DNA of 64,000 bases, from NCBI GenBank assembly GCA_019614645.1, contig JABWDB010000005.1:16233001-16297000 (forward strand), in the 5' to 3' direction. The stretch is from Stratiolaelaps scimitus (Eukaryota; Arthropoda; Arachnida; Mesostigmata; Laelapidae). The position numbers were made by a program, and so were the translations under genes. This document shows positions 11,385 through 22,550 of the stretch, one piece after another. Position 1 is the first letter of the stretch; each line of letters starts with the position of its first letter. The notes below the pieces were generated by a model. That model had not been told where the DNA came from and did no database searches. It saw nothing but the letters and a program-made list of their open reading frames with translations.

Positions 11385-11780
11385 GTAAGGATGCTTACAA
11401 TTTATGCATGACAAAATTGATGCCTCTGACTGTATCAAGTGGCGAGCGGACCTTATTGGGGGGGAGGGGGGGTATTTGTGTGAAACTGAGCAGAATTACT
11501 AACTTGACAATGAGGAAAGATGACCGTATGCAATACACGATCACTTCTAGTGCTTTTCAGCTGACTCTCAGCCGTTCCCCTATGAGACAGGCCTTGGAGC
11601 CACCTTTGAGAATTATATCAAGAACTTATTGGGCAATGCAAAGTTGCTGTTACTATTGTTGTTATTGTTTAAAGGTGAATCGAGATTCAGTGATACATAA
11701 CAATGTAGTGTTAATGACTTATACAACTTTAAACATACAATAGTTAGAGAATTAGTTGGGGGCAGGGTGTCAGGCTGAGT

Positions 11781-11915
11781 CCGTGATGGTCATCCCCCGA
11801 GGGAGGCGATGGCCGGCATTGCCTCTCTGCCTCAGCACAGCGAAGGAAAGGCGCTGCAGAAGGGAGGACCCCGCGCGATTGTCTGTGGTGGCGCGGATCA
11901 GCCAGTGGTTGATTC
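11781..11915 (+). repeat. Structured dispersed repeat, copy 2
   Basis: Partner of 1444-1582. It keeps stem 1 exactly (GAGGCGATG / CATTGCCTC) with a changed loop base. Stem 2 has one change on its 3' side (CGCTGC). Stem 3 is longer here: CCGCGC pairs with GCGCGG. After the third stem the two copies diverge; this copy has GGTTGATTC, which vaguely resembles a polymerase III B-box with a missing base. Confidence 0.7.
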
Positions 11916-12422
11916 AGTTATTCCCAGTAGAGTGAGGTAGTGTTTTTTTCGCAAGTGGCAGAGGTCACACAAGTGATTAAAAAGGGGGCAGGCGAACGAG
12001 TGCGCCAGGACCCTTAATCACCGGCAAAAGATACCACTACACGGATGCCGCCTTATCTCAGTCTGATCTATGGGGTATTCATTAGGTACTGGGTTTACGC
12101 AATGTAGTAGATTTTTGTGGTAACCGTTTCGGCTTACTTAAATCATTCTATTCATTAATTAGTGTATTTCAATTTAATTATAATGATCGTGAACACCTAT
12201 TGGAGCAGTGATATATGTGGCTGCAGAGGCTCATCAGCGTGTCTATCATCAATGAAACTCATAATCTGAACAGACTAAATCTATATAGCGTTTAAACCAG
12301 CACGGGTCCTAGCCTACTGCATATGTTTAAAATGCATCAATACACACCCTTTATTGTGAGAAGCGAACCCGTTGTGAAGGAAGTACTTCCCACTCCAGCT
12401 CATATCGATTAAAACAGAAGGG

Positions 12423-12444
12423 AATAAGGCGCCGGCGCCTTATT
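12423..12444. repeat. Perfect 22-bp palindrome
   Basis: AATAAGGCGCC directly followed by its exact reverse complement, with no spacer. It lies 85 bp before exon 6. Confidence 0.9.
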
Positions 12445-12529
12445 TGTTTATAGAAAAACGAGCGAAATCTAATAAATTATTCGTGTTTGTCCGTGTTTAA
12501 TGCAAATCAAATCCTAGTTCAAGGCGCAG

Positions 12530-12757
12530 TAACATGGGCACAGGCACACTCGACTCAACCCTCGACCGGAAAAACACCGCGACCCAACGAAAGAGCACCG
12601 CACAACAACAGCGGAAGCTCACGAAGGACTCAGGTTACGAGACGAGCGTGTGCTCGGAGCCTGACTATGTGAATGCGACCTTCTTCTCATGTACTGTTGA
12701 AGCTCAAGGAACAGCGTTGTCACCTTCGCAGCAGACAGCGCTCAGCGCCTCGCTCAG
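12530..12757 (+). CDS. Exon 6 of the unidentified gene, with DSG-type and YxN motifs
   Basis: The exon is 228 nt, entered in phase 2 (AA|T gives Asn) with 75 further codons, and left in phase 2 with AG before the donor GTTAGT. The peptide contains TLDSTLDRK, a Gln/Arg/Lys stretch, then LTKDSGYETSVCSEPDYVNA. The last part is the most conspicuous sequence in the protein: DSGYETS fits the spaced form of the beta-TrCP phosphodegron (DSG followed by a later Ser), and DYVN fits the pY-x-N pattern bound by Grb2-type SH2 domains. Both are short patterns and only suggestive. The rest is Ser/Thr/Gln-rich. Reading through the donor adds 34 codons before a stop at about 12861. Confidence 0.7.
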
Positions 12758-15700
12758 GTTAGTCGTGCACCACTCGTTCTCATGCAGCAAATCTCAGGCA
12801 AGTTTTAGTAAGACGTTGTGGGATTTAATTGGGTTAATCAAATCTCCGACACCAATCGAATAATAATTCCGAGGTTTCGTATGAGAGGTGAGTATGACCT
12901 GGAACGTGTACGATAGAATAAGGATATGCCTCGCAGAGGACACTGCAGAAACAGGCATAAACGTCGAATAGAGGGGAAGAAAACGTATGACAATTCTGAA
13001 CAACCGGTCGCAGGACACCGATTCGAAATCGACTGATTCTGTTCGACAGCAAGTGCGAGGGAGCAAGCGAACCCCAAAATATTGGTGGATGAAAAAAATC
13101 GTTCAACTCACCAATTGTGGTAAACGCATTTGCTGAATGCAATTGGTTTATGGACGATTCATGAATGACGAATGCTGATGACGTCAATAGTCTCTTACGA
13201 TAGGATACCGGTTCGGTTAGTCGACCAGTGCAAATTACTCATGATGAGTCTTGCGGGATATATTAGCAGAAGAGTTCAGTGACACACATCACAGAGGCAA
13301 CAGATCACGGACGGCTCCAATTTACGGATTTACAGATGGCAACCCTATGCGACAAATCGAGTTTGTCAGACACACAGGTCCGAACCAGATCAGACAACTG
13401 CTGCGGATATGAATCATTTTTTCGCGCTGGACACTATCAGATATCAATACGCTCAGTCGATTATATCAGCAAAAGCAACAGCTCTGCGTAATATTACCGC
13501 TCTGAATAATACTATACGATGTATGCATATACATAGACGGCCGCTGGGTGTATCACGTCACCACGATCACTGCCCGCGGACGAGTACAGCCGTTCCTACG
13601 ATAACTAACTGATGCTCAATGCAACTGCTCATGCACTTCGTACGGAGGGGTGACGCCTGACCAGTGACTTAGACAAGCTGAAGGGACACACAATAAGACG
13701 ACTGTAGCAGCAGCAGCGGCAACAATAGTAAAAGCAATCCATTTCGGTTGGGCCCTGTTGCGTCCATAATCAACCTCGTTGGGTCAAAGCGCTCCATCTC
13801 TTCGACCGATGCTCAGCCGCCGATGAGCGGCCGTCGTTAATTTATGTAAAAATGTCCAACTTTTTCCCGCTATCGACTACACTTAGACGCTTCGCCCGAT
13901 CCTCTACGGCGCGGCACTTGCAACAGAGGCGTGCACCTCTGTGTATTTCGAAGCGAGCAATCGTCGTTGGCGTTGTTCCCCGTGACGGTATTAGTTACAA
14001 CAACAACGGCAGCACCATCCGCAGCAGCAGCAGAAGCTGCAGCAGGAACACGATTTTACGGTGTCGAGTGAATTACGAGCCTCACAGTCGAACAACATCG
14101 TCGAGGACAAAAAAAAACAACAGAAAACACAAATGCACAACGTGGACGCCTCTCCCTCTCGCTCAAAGTGATAATAGTAAAAGGAGGCTGCAATGAATGA
14201 GCATGCATATCATAGACTTCTCCCTGAGCAAAATTCATCGTCGTTTTCTTCTTCCTGTGGTCGTCGTGGTGGTGTTCTGCCCTGTTCGATGCCGTTTCCA
14301 AAAATCTAAAGCAGCATTTTACATCTTCATCATTAGCACCATGATCAGCATTATTGTCGACATGATCTCACCACACACGATTGCGTGCACGCTTTGTATG
14401 CGAGAGAGCAGCAAGTGTCAGAAGCATTATTGTGGTTGCAACGGGCCTTATCGAAGCTCAGGCGGCGGCTGCAGCAGCAGCAGCGGACGTCGAAATGGGT
14501 CGACCAACAGCGGCAACACCACTTTGCTATCGTCACCGAACTGAACTTTACAGTGACTCGGATCCGCCGCCCTGTGGAACGCTTGTCCCTCGGCACAGCA
14601 AGCAGAAGCAGCAACAATAGCAAACGCAAAGATGTATCACGTACTACGGTGTGGTCTCATTATTATTAGTATTTTTATTGCGCTTAGTACTCGTCTACTG
14701 TACCGCACACACATGTTCATGCGTTCGCCGGGTGAATATTCACATTTGCTACGACAGTTCTCGGCCTGCGTTGATACAGTGTACATTACATGGCACAGCT
14801 CAGAGTATGAGAATAACGGTGTGCCCCATCTCCGCAGCAGCGATTAGGCCATTCGACATGAGCATCGTCTCCGGCGGCGTCTGATGCAGCTTCCCCCAGC
14901 CTTCCCCGCCGCCCTCGTACTCCCTCCACAATATCTCTCTTTATCTTTACTTTTCTCTCTCTCTTTCTATCCATCTATCTCTCCGAGGCTCCAAATCGTC
15001 ACGCTTACCGGCCGGCGCACCGTCATATGAACGCTGATGTCTCGTGATGACAGATATATATATATATATGTATATACGAGCTGTATGTGTGCATGCATGC
15101 GGGTCGGGATTACACAGCGCTCACGGAGAGCCCCTCTAAATGTCGAAGCGTTGAGCCGTGGTCGAGTGGCGCTGGGGTTAGCGCAATTCATGAGAAGAAC
15201 AATCTCTCTCTTTCGCCTCTCTTGCTCGACCATTTTTGCTTGCGCTCCTAGTAAGGCATTCAGATATGCTCCGCCGTACATTGTACCACACACAACTGTA
15301 TGAACCATTTTTTTCGAGCGTTTTTCGTTGTGAATTCTTATAATTATTATTATCTGTATTGTGTTTATATGCTCGTATTTCGTCCGTGCGTGAGTGGCTG
15401 TGTGTCTATGTCCGTCGCGGCATTCGTGATCGGATCTCTGCTGCTTCGCCGACCAGTTACAGGGCCTTCTACCATCGTTGACATGTTTCCCGGTGGTTGC
15501 TATTGTGGCTTTGTCGTGGGAGTTGCATCGGCGGCTGTGGCGGTGGCGGCGGCGGCGACGGCCGTGATGATAATCAGTAATAATCTCTTGTTTTTTGTTG
15601 TTTACACGCCCTTAGATGCCAGAATGGCATCACCGGTGTCTGTGGCCCAGCTCTGTGGCCTGGTCATCCATTTCAGATATGGGGGCTGGTCAGGGGGGGA

Positions 15701-16633
15701 TAAACGGGGCTGGGGTTGATGAATTTGAAAAGAAAGTAGCAATTTAATTCCTCAAATATTGTTAAACCCAGCACAGTATATAGATATGTGCACGACGAAC
15801 GTCTCAATGTTGATAGACCAGCTAGCACTAGGAGTTCTCGTATTGGCGATGATAATCACCATAGAATAACTCAATGTAGTCTTAGTATTCATTCGTAGCG
15901 CCGGCGCGAAGCTATGCCCGAGTGAACATTAATAGTGCGCATAATAAATATAGACAAATACGAATCGGGCATGATCGTTTGGAGCAGCTAGCATGAAAGA
16001 GGAACAAAAGTGACTTATTTTTCTTTTATCACGCAACAGTTAAATAAAGGACAACCATCTCAGGGATGCTCTGGCGATGCAGGCTCGCTTTTCGCGAGAG
16101 ATTTACACTGGCGATTTAGCTGGCTGGTAGAAGAGGGAATCGTGTTGGGATCTTTCTTGCACCTCCTCGGCCAGGCCAGACCCAGGACTAAGATTCATTG
16201 GGTTGACGATGAAGGACACTATCCCCCAGGGATTACCACACAATACACGAATGTGAGCTATAGGCGGGAGTTAGTTTGAAATTATTTTCTTGATATATTT
16301 TTTCTTTCTGTATGTTTTTTATTTAGCTGGGTTCCATTTGTTTTTCTAAGAGACAAAATCGTGTCTACTGTGATCAACAAAAATACCCACCCCGCTGAAG
16401 TCCTCATATGAAATTGGATTTGCTGTTTTTAAATGACGTCCGTTATCGTTAGCAGAGTATACACAATAGTCCTGTCGACCTCTCCGAAAGAGCATGTGAT
16501 TGGCTCCACTTGAACAGGATAGAATGACAGAACTAACAGCTGGCGATACGCCTAATTTCTAATCTATAATGAAATGTGTCTTAATATATTCACAAATAGC
16601 AGTTCACATATCGTCTCACATGTACACGCGTAC

Positions 16634-16684
<51 letters not shown>

Positions 16685-18239
16685 GGATGAGATTATACAC
16701 GCATTTAATGCTTTTTTCTGGATAGACAACGAGACGCCCCAGCGCTTTAAAGGCTGCTGCAGATGGCTGCCGGCCATTATGTAATGATTGTCCGATCGGA
16801 ATATTTACAGCGCACCGGACATTTATCGGTATCTTGTACCGGGCGCTTATATATATATATATATAGGCCAATTGATCATACTATCGCTCGCGGACCTGCC
16901 CCGCGTCACGGGTAGTACGGAGAGTCACAAATTAGTTGTAATTTATAGTGATATGCTTTGGACAACAATCGCAGATATCTGTTTTCGAATAGAAGGATGA
17001 ATTTAATCATGTTACACTTCTGTATTATATGCCACATCTAATAAGTAGGCTCGCTCTCTCTCTCTCTCTTTTTCTCTGTGCTATTTACTCAGATCATAAT
17101 AGATATTGCGATAGTGAATTATTCGATGTAATGAGAGACAATATCCGTTACTAAATCAATACCTAACACGCTGAACACCGGGGAACGATCGTCTCGTCGA
17201 CGAATCTAGGTTAATGTGTGTGTTAATATCAATGAATTAGAAACGACAGCCAATATAGAAGCGTGGTCACTGATTAGCATATTATCAAATGGTGTGTGCG
17301 TTTAAGATATTACCGCTATAGTGCCACACTTACCCGAGCGCTCTCCATTGTCATGACAGCCAGGTATGCCTGAGCATGGAACGAATGACTGATTGTTTTC
17401 GATACATTAGCTGTTAGCGCCCGTTGAGAGTCCCTTTTCTGTGAAACATTAATATTATTCGATGAAATACAATGCAGACATTTTTGTGATCCGACGCATT
17501 TTCATTCGAATTCACAGCTAATCGATATGTTTCTTATAAACTCCAAACACACCCCTAAGATACAACATTAATGTTTATGTTGTTTGTGCAAGTTTAAACT
17601 CAGCTTCGCATTTCACCTTCTTTTAACTGTGACCATATCTCTTACCTTCGTTCAAGCCCATTTCAGCCTGCACCCCCCCCGGTCTCCTATGTATAAACAA
17701 ACCAAGCAAACCACACCGTTTTATTTGGCCCCACTGTTTTTCTGTTCAATGAAATGAAGCACTGTGACGAAACCCTGCTCTTGTGGAACTGACAATTCTC
17801 ACTAAGCAAGCTATGAAACCATATGTATATCGTCTACTACTTCCTGTATGCCTTGTGGTTGTCGCGACAATTTCTTTTTTTTTTTCCATTCCGAATGTAT
17901 TCGAACCTACTAAACGAAAAGTATAGCTACACCGTCATGTGGCCGCCACACTGAGAAGTCAGCTATATGTTGACGCGGTTCGGTCGAACGAAATCAGTCA
18001 TCGAAATACCATATGTACTACTTACTATACCGCTGTATGCGATATGTGGTGCATTTCGATTATAAATTGATTGCGTTTCGCCTTTCGTGAAATCCCCTCG
18101 CGGCGTCGTGTTTCCCCCTGAATGTTCAATCCATTGAGGTGGTTGTCATATATCTCTTCTCATACATTGCACTATATGCTGCACAGGGTATACATGTCAG
18201 CACTGACCCGCCTGGGCGTGCGTGTGTGTATGTGTTCAG
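12758..18239 (+). other. Intron 6, segment 1
   Basis: No supported gene. The frame 13280-13412 could be an alternative 3' exon (see findings). Simple repeats: a TA tract at 15051-15070, (TA)23 at 16637-16682, TA at 16848-16865, a CT tract near 17047-17069, and CAG-type runs near 13710 and 14470. The sequence at 15150-15185 resembles the 5' half of a tRNA but has no matching second half. 15720-18100 is AT-richer and otherwise featureless. Confidence 0.4.
16637..16682. repeat. (TA)23 microsatellite
   Basis: Uninterrupted TA alternation of 46 bp. Confidence 0.95.
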
Positions 18240-18355
18240 GTCACAATTGATTCTGTTTTGTCATCGATGGCGGCCAGTTCAGCAGAACCGACACCATTTT
18301 CGATCATCATTCTGGATCGACGGCAGCGCGCGACAGTGGCCAACAACAGCAACAG
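18240..18355 (+). other. Candidate alternative first exon (ATG at 18267)
   Basis: From ATG 18267 the frame reads MAASSAEPTPFSIIILDRRQ and continues to AG|GTAGCA at 18355 (29 codons plus two bases, phase 2). Joined to exon 7 it gives AG|A, Arg, with no stop. This is what an internal promoter within a 50-kb intron would produce. A good acceptor-like sequence (a GT-rich tract ending GTGTTCAG at 18239) precedes it, but as an internal exon after exon 6 its phases do not fit. The donor is weak and the Kozak context poor (T at -3). A phase match alone has a one-in-three chance. Confidence 0.22.
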
Positions 18356-21300
18356 GTAGCAATGGTACAAAGTCATTGAAGCAATCGTACGCCAGCAATA
18401 CAAATAGAATAGAAACGGATGAACGCAAGGTTCGTTCGGAGGAAGCAGCGGCGACCGTCGCCGCCGCCGTACGCCGGCGGCGGCGCGTTATGAACGCGCC
18501 TCGCCGAACGTGGCCCAACTGGCGTGAGCGGTTTCGACGCCATCGGGTAGAAATGGCACTGGCGATCGATCCATTGCGCTCGAAAAAGTACGTTAAGCGT
18601 TTCAATTTGCCCGCCCTTTGCCTCGGCTGTTCTGCGCTGGCGGAAATTCGAAGTGTTCATTCAATTCGTCGACGGCCTTTCGACGGCGAAGAGGCTGAGT
18701 CCTACGGCCGTAGCTTGCGACCGGTCTTCGCTGCAGTGACAATGGCCATTCGTCAAATGTTGCCTTGCGTAGGTACATTTGCTCCACAAGTAGTCAGTCA
18801 TCAGTGAATGTGTATAGCGGTTGTTGTGTTTGTCGGCTCGCCGGCCTGCCTGCCCGCCGATAGCTGGCGGTCGTTTCCAACCGAAGCCATGGACGTTTGC
18901 GTACGCGCTCATGTGTCTGTGTGTGTGTGTGTGTGTGGGTGACATGCACCAATGTAAATATCATATATAAGGGGGAATCGAGCAAAACTGTTTCCGATTA
19001 TCATCATGATTATTATCATTATTATTATGATTTCGGTTACTGTTATGCGCCTGACGTGTAAATAGATGAGAGGAGGTTGAATGGTCGCGAAAGCGATTTT
19101 GGTTTGCGTCAACAGCCAGGTTAGTCACATACGGACGGGTACACAGATTACAGAGTCGGCCCCCGTTCGAGTTGTCAATGAGCTTAGAAGTGGCTAGCCG
19201 GTGTTCGGTGGATCGATTGGCGCCGACGCTTCCGAGCATCGTTATTCGTATTGATGTTGCTCTACTGCAACTGTTGCTGCTGCTCATATCGTTTTTGATG
19301 TCAACTGCATCTGCTGTTGCTGCCGCTGCGATTTCCGCAAGATGACCGCACCCTTTGTGTTCTTCATGTATTATACATGGTATTGTAGCTCGCCTCGTCA
19401 GTTGGTGATACCTGACGCTCTTCGATCAGAGGTACAACTTCGGTCAGGTCTACCGGATGTACATCTGATCGACCATTGTAGACGCATATGACTACCGCCG
19501 TCCGACAAACGCCAATGTGATGTTTACGACAGTATTAATATACACGCGCATACATAAGCGTAAGGAAAAGTTGGATTTAGCGTTTTGCATGTTCCACTTA
19601 TCCGGCAACTGGTCTGAGTAGCAATCAAAAGTTGACCTGCCATTGATCGAACGCACTAATGACACCGTGAGCGCTTTGCTGTGAGCTTTGCTAATCGATA
19701 CTAATACTGATCGGTGTATGGTGATGTTGCAGTGGCAGCAGCGAGTTGCGGCGTCGACAACAAAAAAAAACTACTTCAGCAGCAGCAACAACACCTTGGA
19801 TCGAGTGGAACAGTACATTCGAAATGATTTCTCGCTGCTCAATGAATGAGCTTTTCGTTGGCCCCCTAACGAAAGCGGAGAGCGCTTGGTATATATTTAT
19901 CGACAATCGGCGTGTACAATTATTCGTGATGAAAATAATAGCAATGTCGGAGCTGGCTTGTTGCACTAGTCTGTTCCACCACGCTCTGGAATTGTCCTTC
20001 AGTTGCAATGTGACCAACGAGATGGCATTTCTAATTAGCCCCTCGTCCGGCGGACGCAATAGCGGGTGGTGACTTACCAATCACCTAATCAATCAGACCA
20101 CGGTCCCCCTAAGGCAAGCATATTCTTGACTAACAATTATGATTATGTGCGCCCACCACGGCAGTCAGCCGTTGCCAGCCGGTCGATAATTGCAACTTGC
20201 TCTATGACGGTGGCCGGCAAAACAATTGCCACAAAATGCACAGCCAGTACGTGAAGGCAGCCCCGATTATTGATTGGAAATCAATTTTCTCCCAATGATG
20301 ATGTGATAACGAGGAGGGTCTTCTGATAGCGGCCAGTGGCGTGCCGAAGCGGTCGAAGATAAGGCGTATTTGAGCCACTCGTGGTCATGGGATTACTTTG
20401 TGCTCAGTGGACGTTGTATGCCATTAATGTGTGCGTGTGCTGTTTGTGCTTTCGCGAAGCCAATGGCGCAATAGTCGCCGAGGTAGCACGTTAGCTAGAA
20501 GAAGATAAACCAGAACGAGATGAAACTCTTCAGCAAAGCATGTGAGCTGGCATATATGTACATCGTTTCACGTTGTACAGTAAATGACGAGGCGATTCGT
20601 TAACGGGAGACGGAAGGTTCGCCCAGTCCAGTTGTCATGACTGGCTGACCATGTGACAACGGGGGAGAACTGCAGGAGAATTGTCGGGCATTTTCGAGTC
20701 GACTGTAACAACAGCTTAATATCGTTTTGTGCACGGTCGTTCATCGCGAAATTAATAATTTAATGCCGTCGTTGCTGGTAACGCCACGCCGTTGACCGCT
20801 TATCACTCGAATCGAATCCAGCCACCGTTTGCCGGCAACAGCAGCACAGGGAGCAGAATTCCGTAAAATCCCCTGATAATCCCCCCTGTCAATTAATGTT
20901 GCGCCAACCGAGCACCCGTCAGTGACAAACGCTAATCCTTCGAGGCAAGCATTCAGGCACAAATGTCCTCCATTATTTCTCATCATCCGAGGGCTGAGTT
21001 TGTCCTGCGCATGTATACATATGGGATGCATACGTATCGGGTTGAATGAAGTTGGAGGCCGCCGACGGCTGGCTTTCTGGCCCTGCGAATGCCGCCACCG
21101 CCGCCGCAACGATTTAATCACAATCGTTAGTTGTATGCTTGTGGAGGCCGTTGTAGTTGTAGTAGTAATTGATCCTCGAATGATTTGGCAAGAGAGCGAT
21201 TATCGCTGACCGCTGCTTTTCAATAGCGGGACGACTTCGGAGCAGAACGGCGCCAGCAGTGCATTTTCACCGTCGAGGACTTTCTCGTGAACGCTTCTAT

Positions 21301-22550
21301 GGTCCGCGAAGTCAGCAATCACGTTTGGGTTATATGCAGACGCCAAGGAGGGCGTATCAAATAGCTCCATCGGCCAGCCAACTTCCTCCAGGCCAACCGA
21401 GAGATAAGCACAACTCGGCACAACGGACATCAAGCAGTAGGCACCGTTCGGGGTAACGCTCAGTTCTGGGAAAACGCGGATGCCATCGACTCTCACGGAC
21501 AACGACGGTGTCGGGCCAAAATAGAATTCGCGCGGCAATCAAGCCGAGAGAGAGTCTGCTGTTGGGCGCGGGGAGATCGGGAGGAGACAATCAGGAAAAA
21601 AAGACGCATTTCAAAAGTGTTGCGCAGGAATATATTCTAGCGAAGCCAAATAGCAGAAAGTGTCAATCCGACGGTGCGTACGTGCTATCATCGTCGTCAT
21701 CGGCATCGGTTGTACAGACGAGTGAGGTGGGCGATTTTCCATGAATCTTCAGAGGTGTCTCCTCACACATACTAAATATATGCACGAATCGATCCGTCTG
21801 TTCCGAGTCTGTTACGCAGCAGGAACCTACTCATGGGATGCGGTGTATCGGCGCTATGTACTCGGTGTTGACTCAATCAGCCAAGTGCGTATGAAGTATG
21901 ACGCACTGGGCTAATTTGGTGGATTTGTTTAGTTGGAAAGTTCAAATAGATTTGTATGTGTGTGTCTTCATTTTTGTCTGGGGTTAATCTGCTACACACA
22001 CACACACACACGCACACATATATATATATATCATCATGACATGTATATGAGTACATACAACTGCAGCTTATTACCACTGCTTCTATTGTCGGCGGGAGAG
22101 GTCTGAAGCGGATGCCATGAACGTTTGACACCGATGAAACACCGTCAAGCGCCATTTCTACCACAGACTCTACCTCTCCTGCAGCTGCCCCTCAGTAGAG
22201 TGTACGGTAGGATCCTCCTAGGTTCGGAATTTCCTCCTCTAAAAAAAAAAAAGAAGGTTCGGTGGTCCTCACCACCGCTCTCTGTCCGTGGCAATTTAAC
22301 CCGTATCGTGCCTATTAACACTATTTTTTCTTCTACCACTGGTCGCCAAACTGTGGTTATCCGACGGCTGCATAGAGTCATCGGATGCCACGTACCAGAG
22401 AGCGAGTAAGACAGAGAGAGCGACAGACAGAGAGAGAGCCATCGTTGTTTTGGATAAACTAGCCCGGCGTAAACGCCGGCGAAGCATGCGAATAAATAGC
22501 ATCAATCCGAAAGTCCACCACGAGCACCCAGCATAACAGACAACAAGAAG
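18356..22550 (+). other. Intron 6, segment 2
   Basis: No supported gene. The 222-codon frame at 18139-18807 is Arg-rich and overlaps GC-rich DNA, with a minus-strand frame over the same bases; I treat it as non-coding. Repeats: a GT tract at about 18917-18936, an ATT/ATC-rich stretch at 19000-19030, and a compound CA/TA tract at 21993-22031. Confidence 0.35.
21993..22031. repeat. Compound (CA)n(TA)n microsatellite
   Basis: CA alternation with one CG change, passing into TA alternation; a similar compound tract lies at 8897-8924. Confidence 0.9.

Larger units (their letters stand above)
11385..12529 (+). other. Intron 5, 1.15 kb, with structured repeat copy 2 and a 22-bp palindrome
   Basis: Bounded by GTAAGG and by GGCGCAG at 12529; the pyrimidine tract of this acceptor is weak. 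Contents: a G-run pair, G7-A-G7 at 11458-11472 (quadruplex-capable on this strand), copy 2 of the structured dispersed repeat (11781-11915), and a perfect palindrome at 12423-12444. Confidence 0.6.

Noticed and set aside
15150..15190. tRNA-like A-box (GTGGTCGAGTGGC)
   Set aside because: No B-box at the required distance and no cloverleaf.
18139..18807. 222-codon plus-strand frame
   Set aside because: Arg-rich translation of GC-rich DNA with equally long frames on the other strand; no motif. Only the short alternative-exon idea at 18267-18355 was kept, in another frame.
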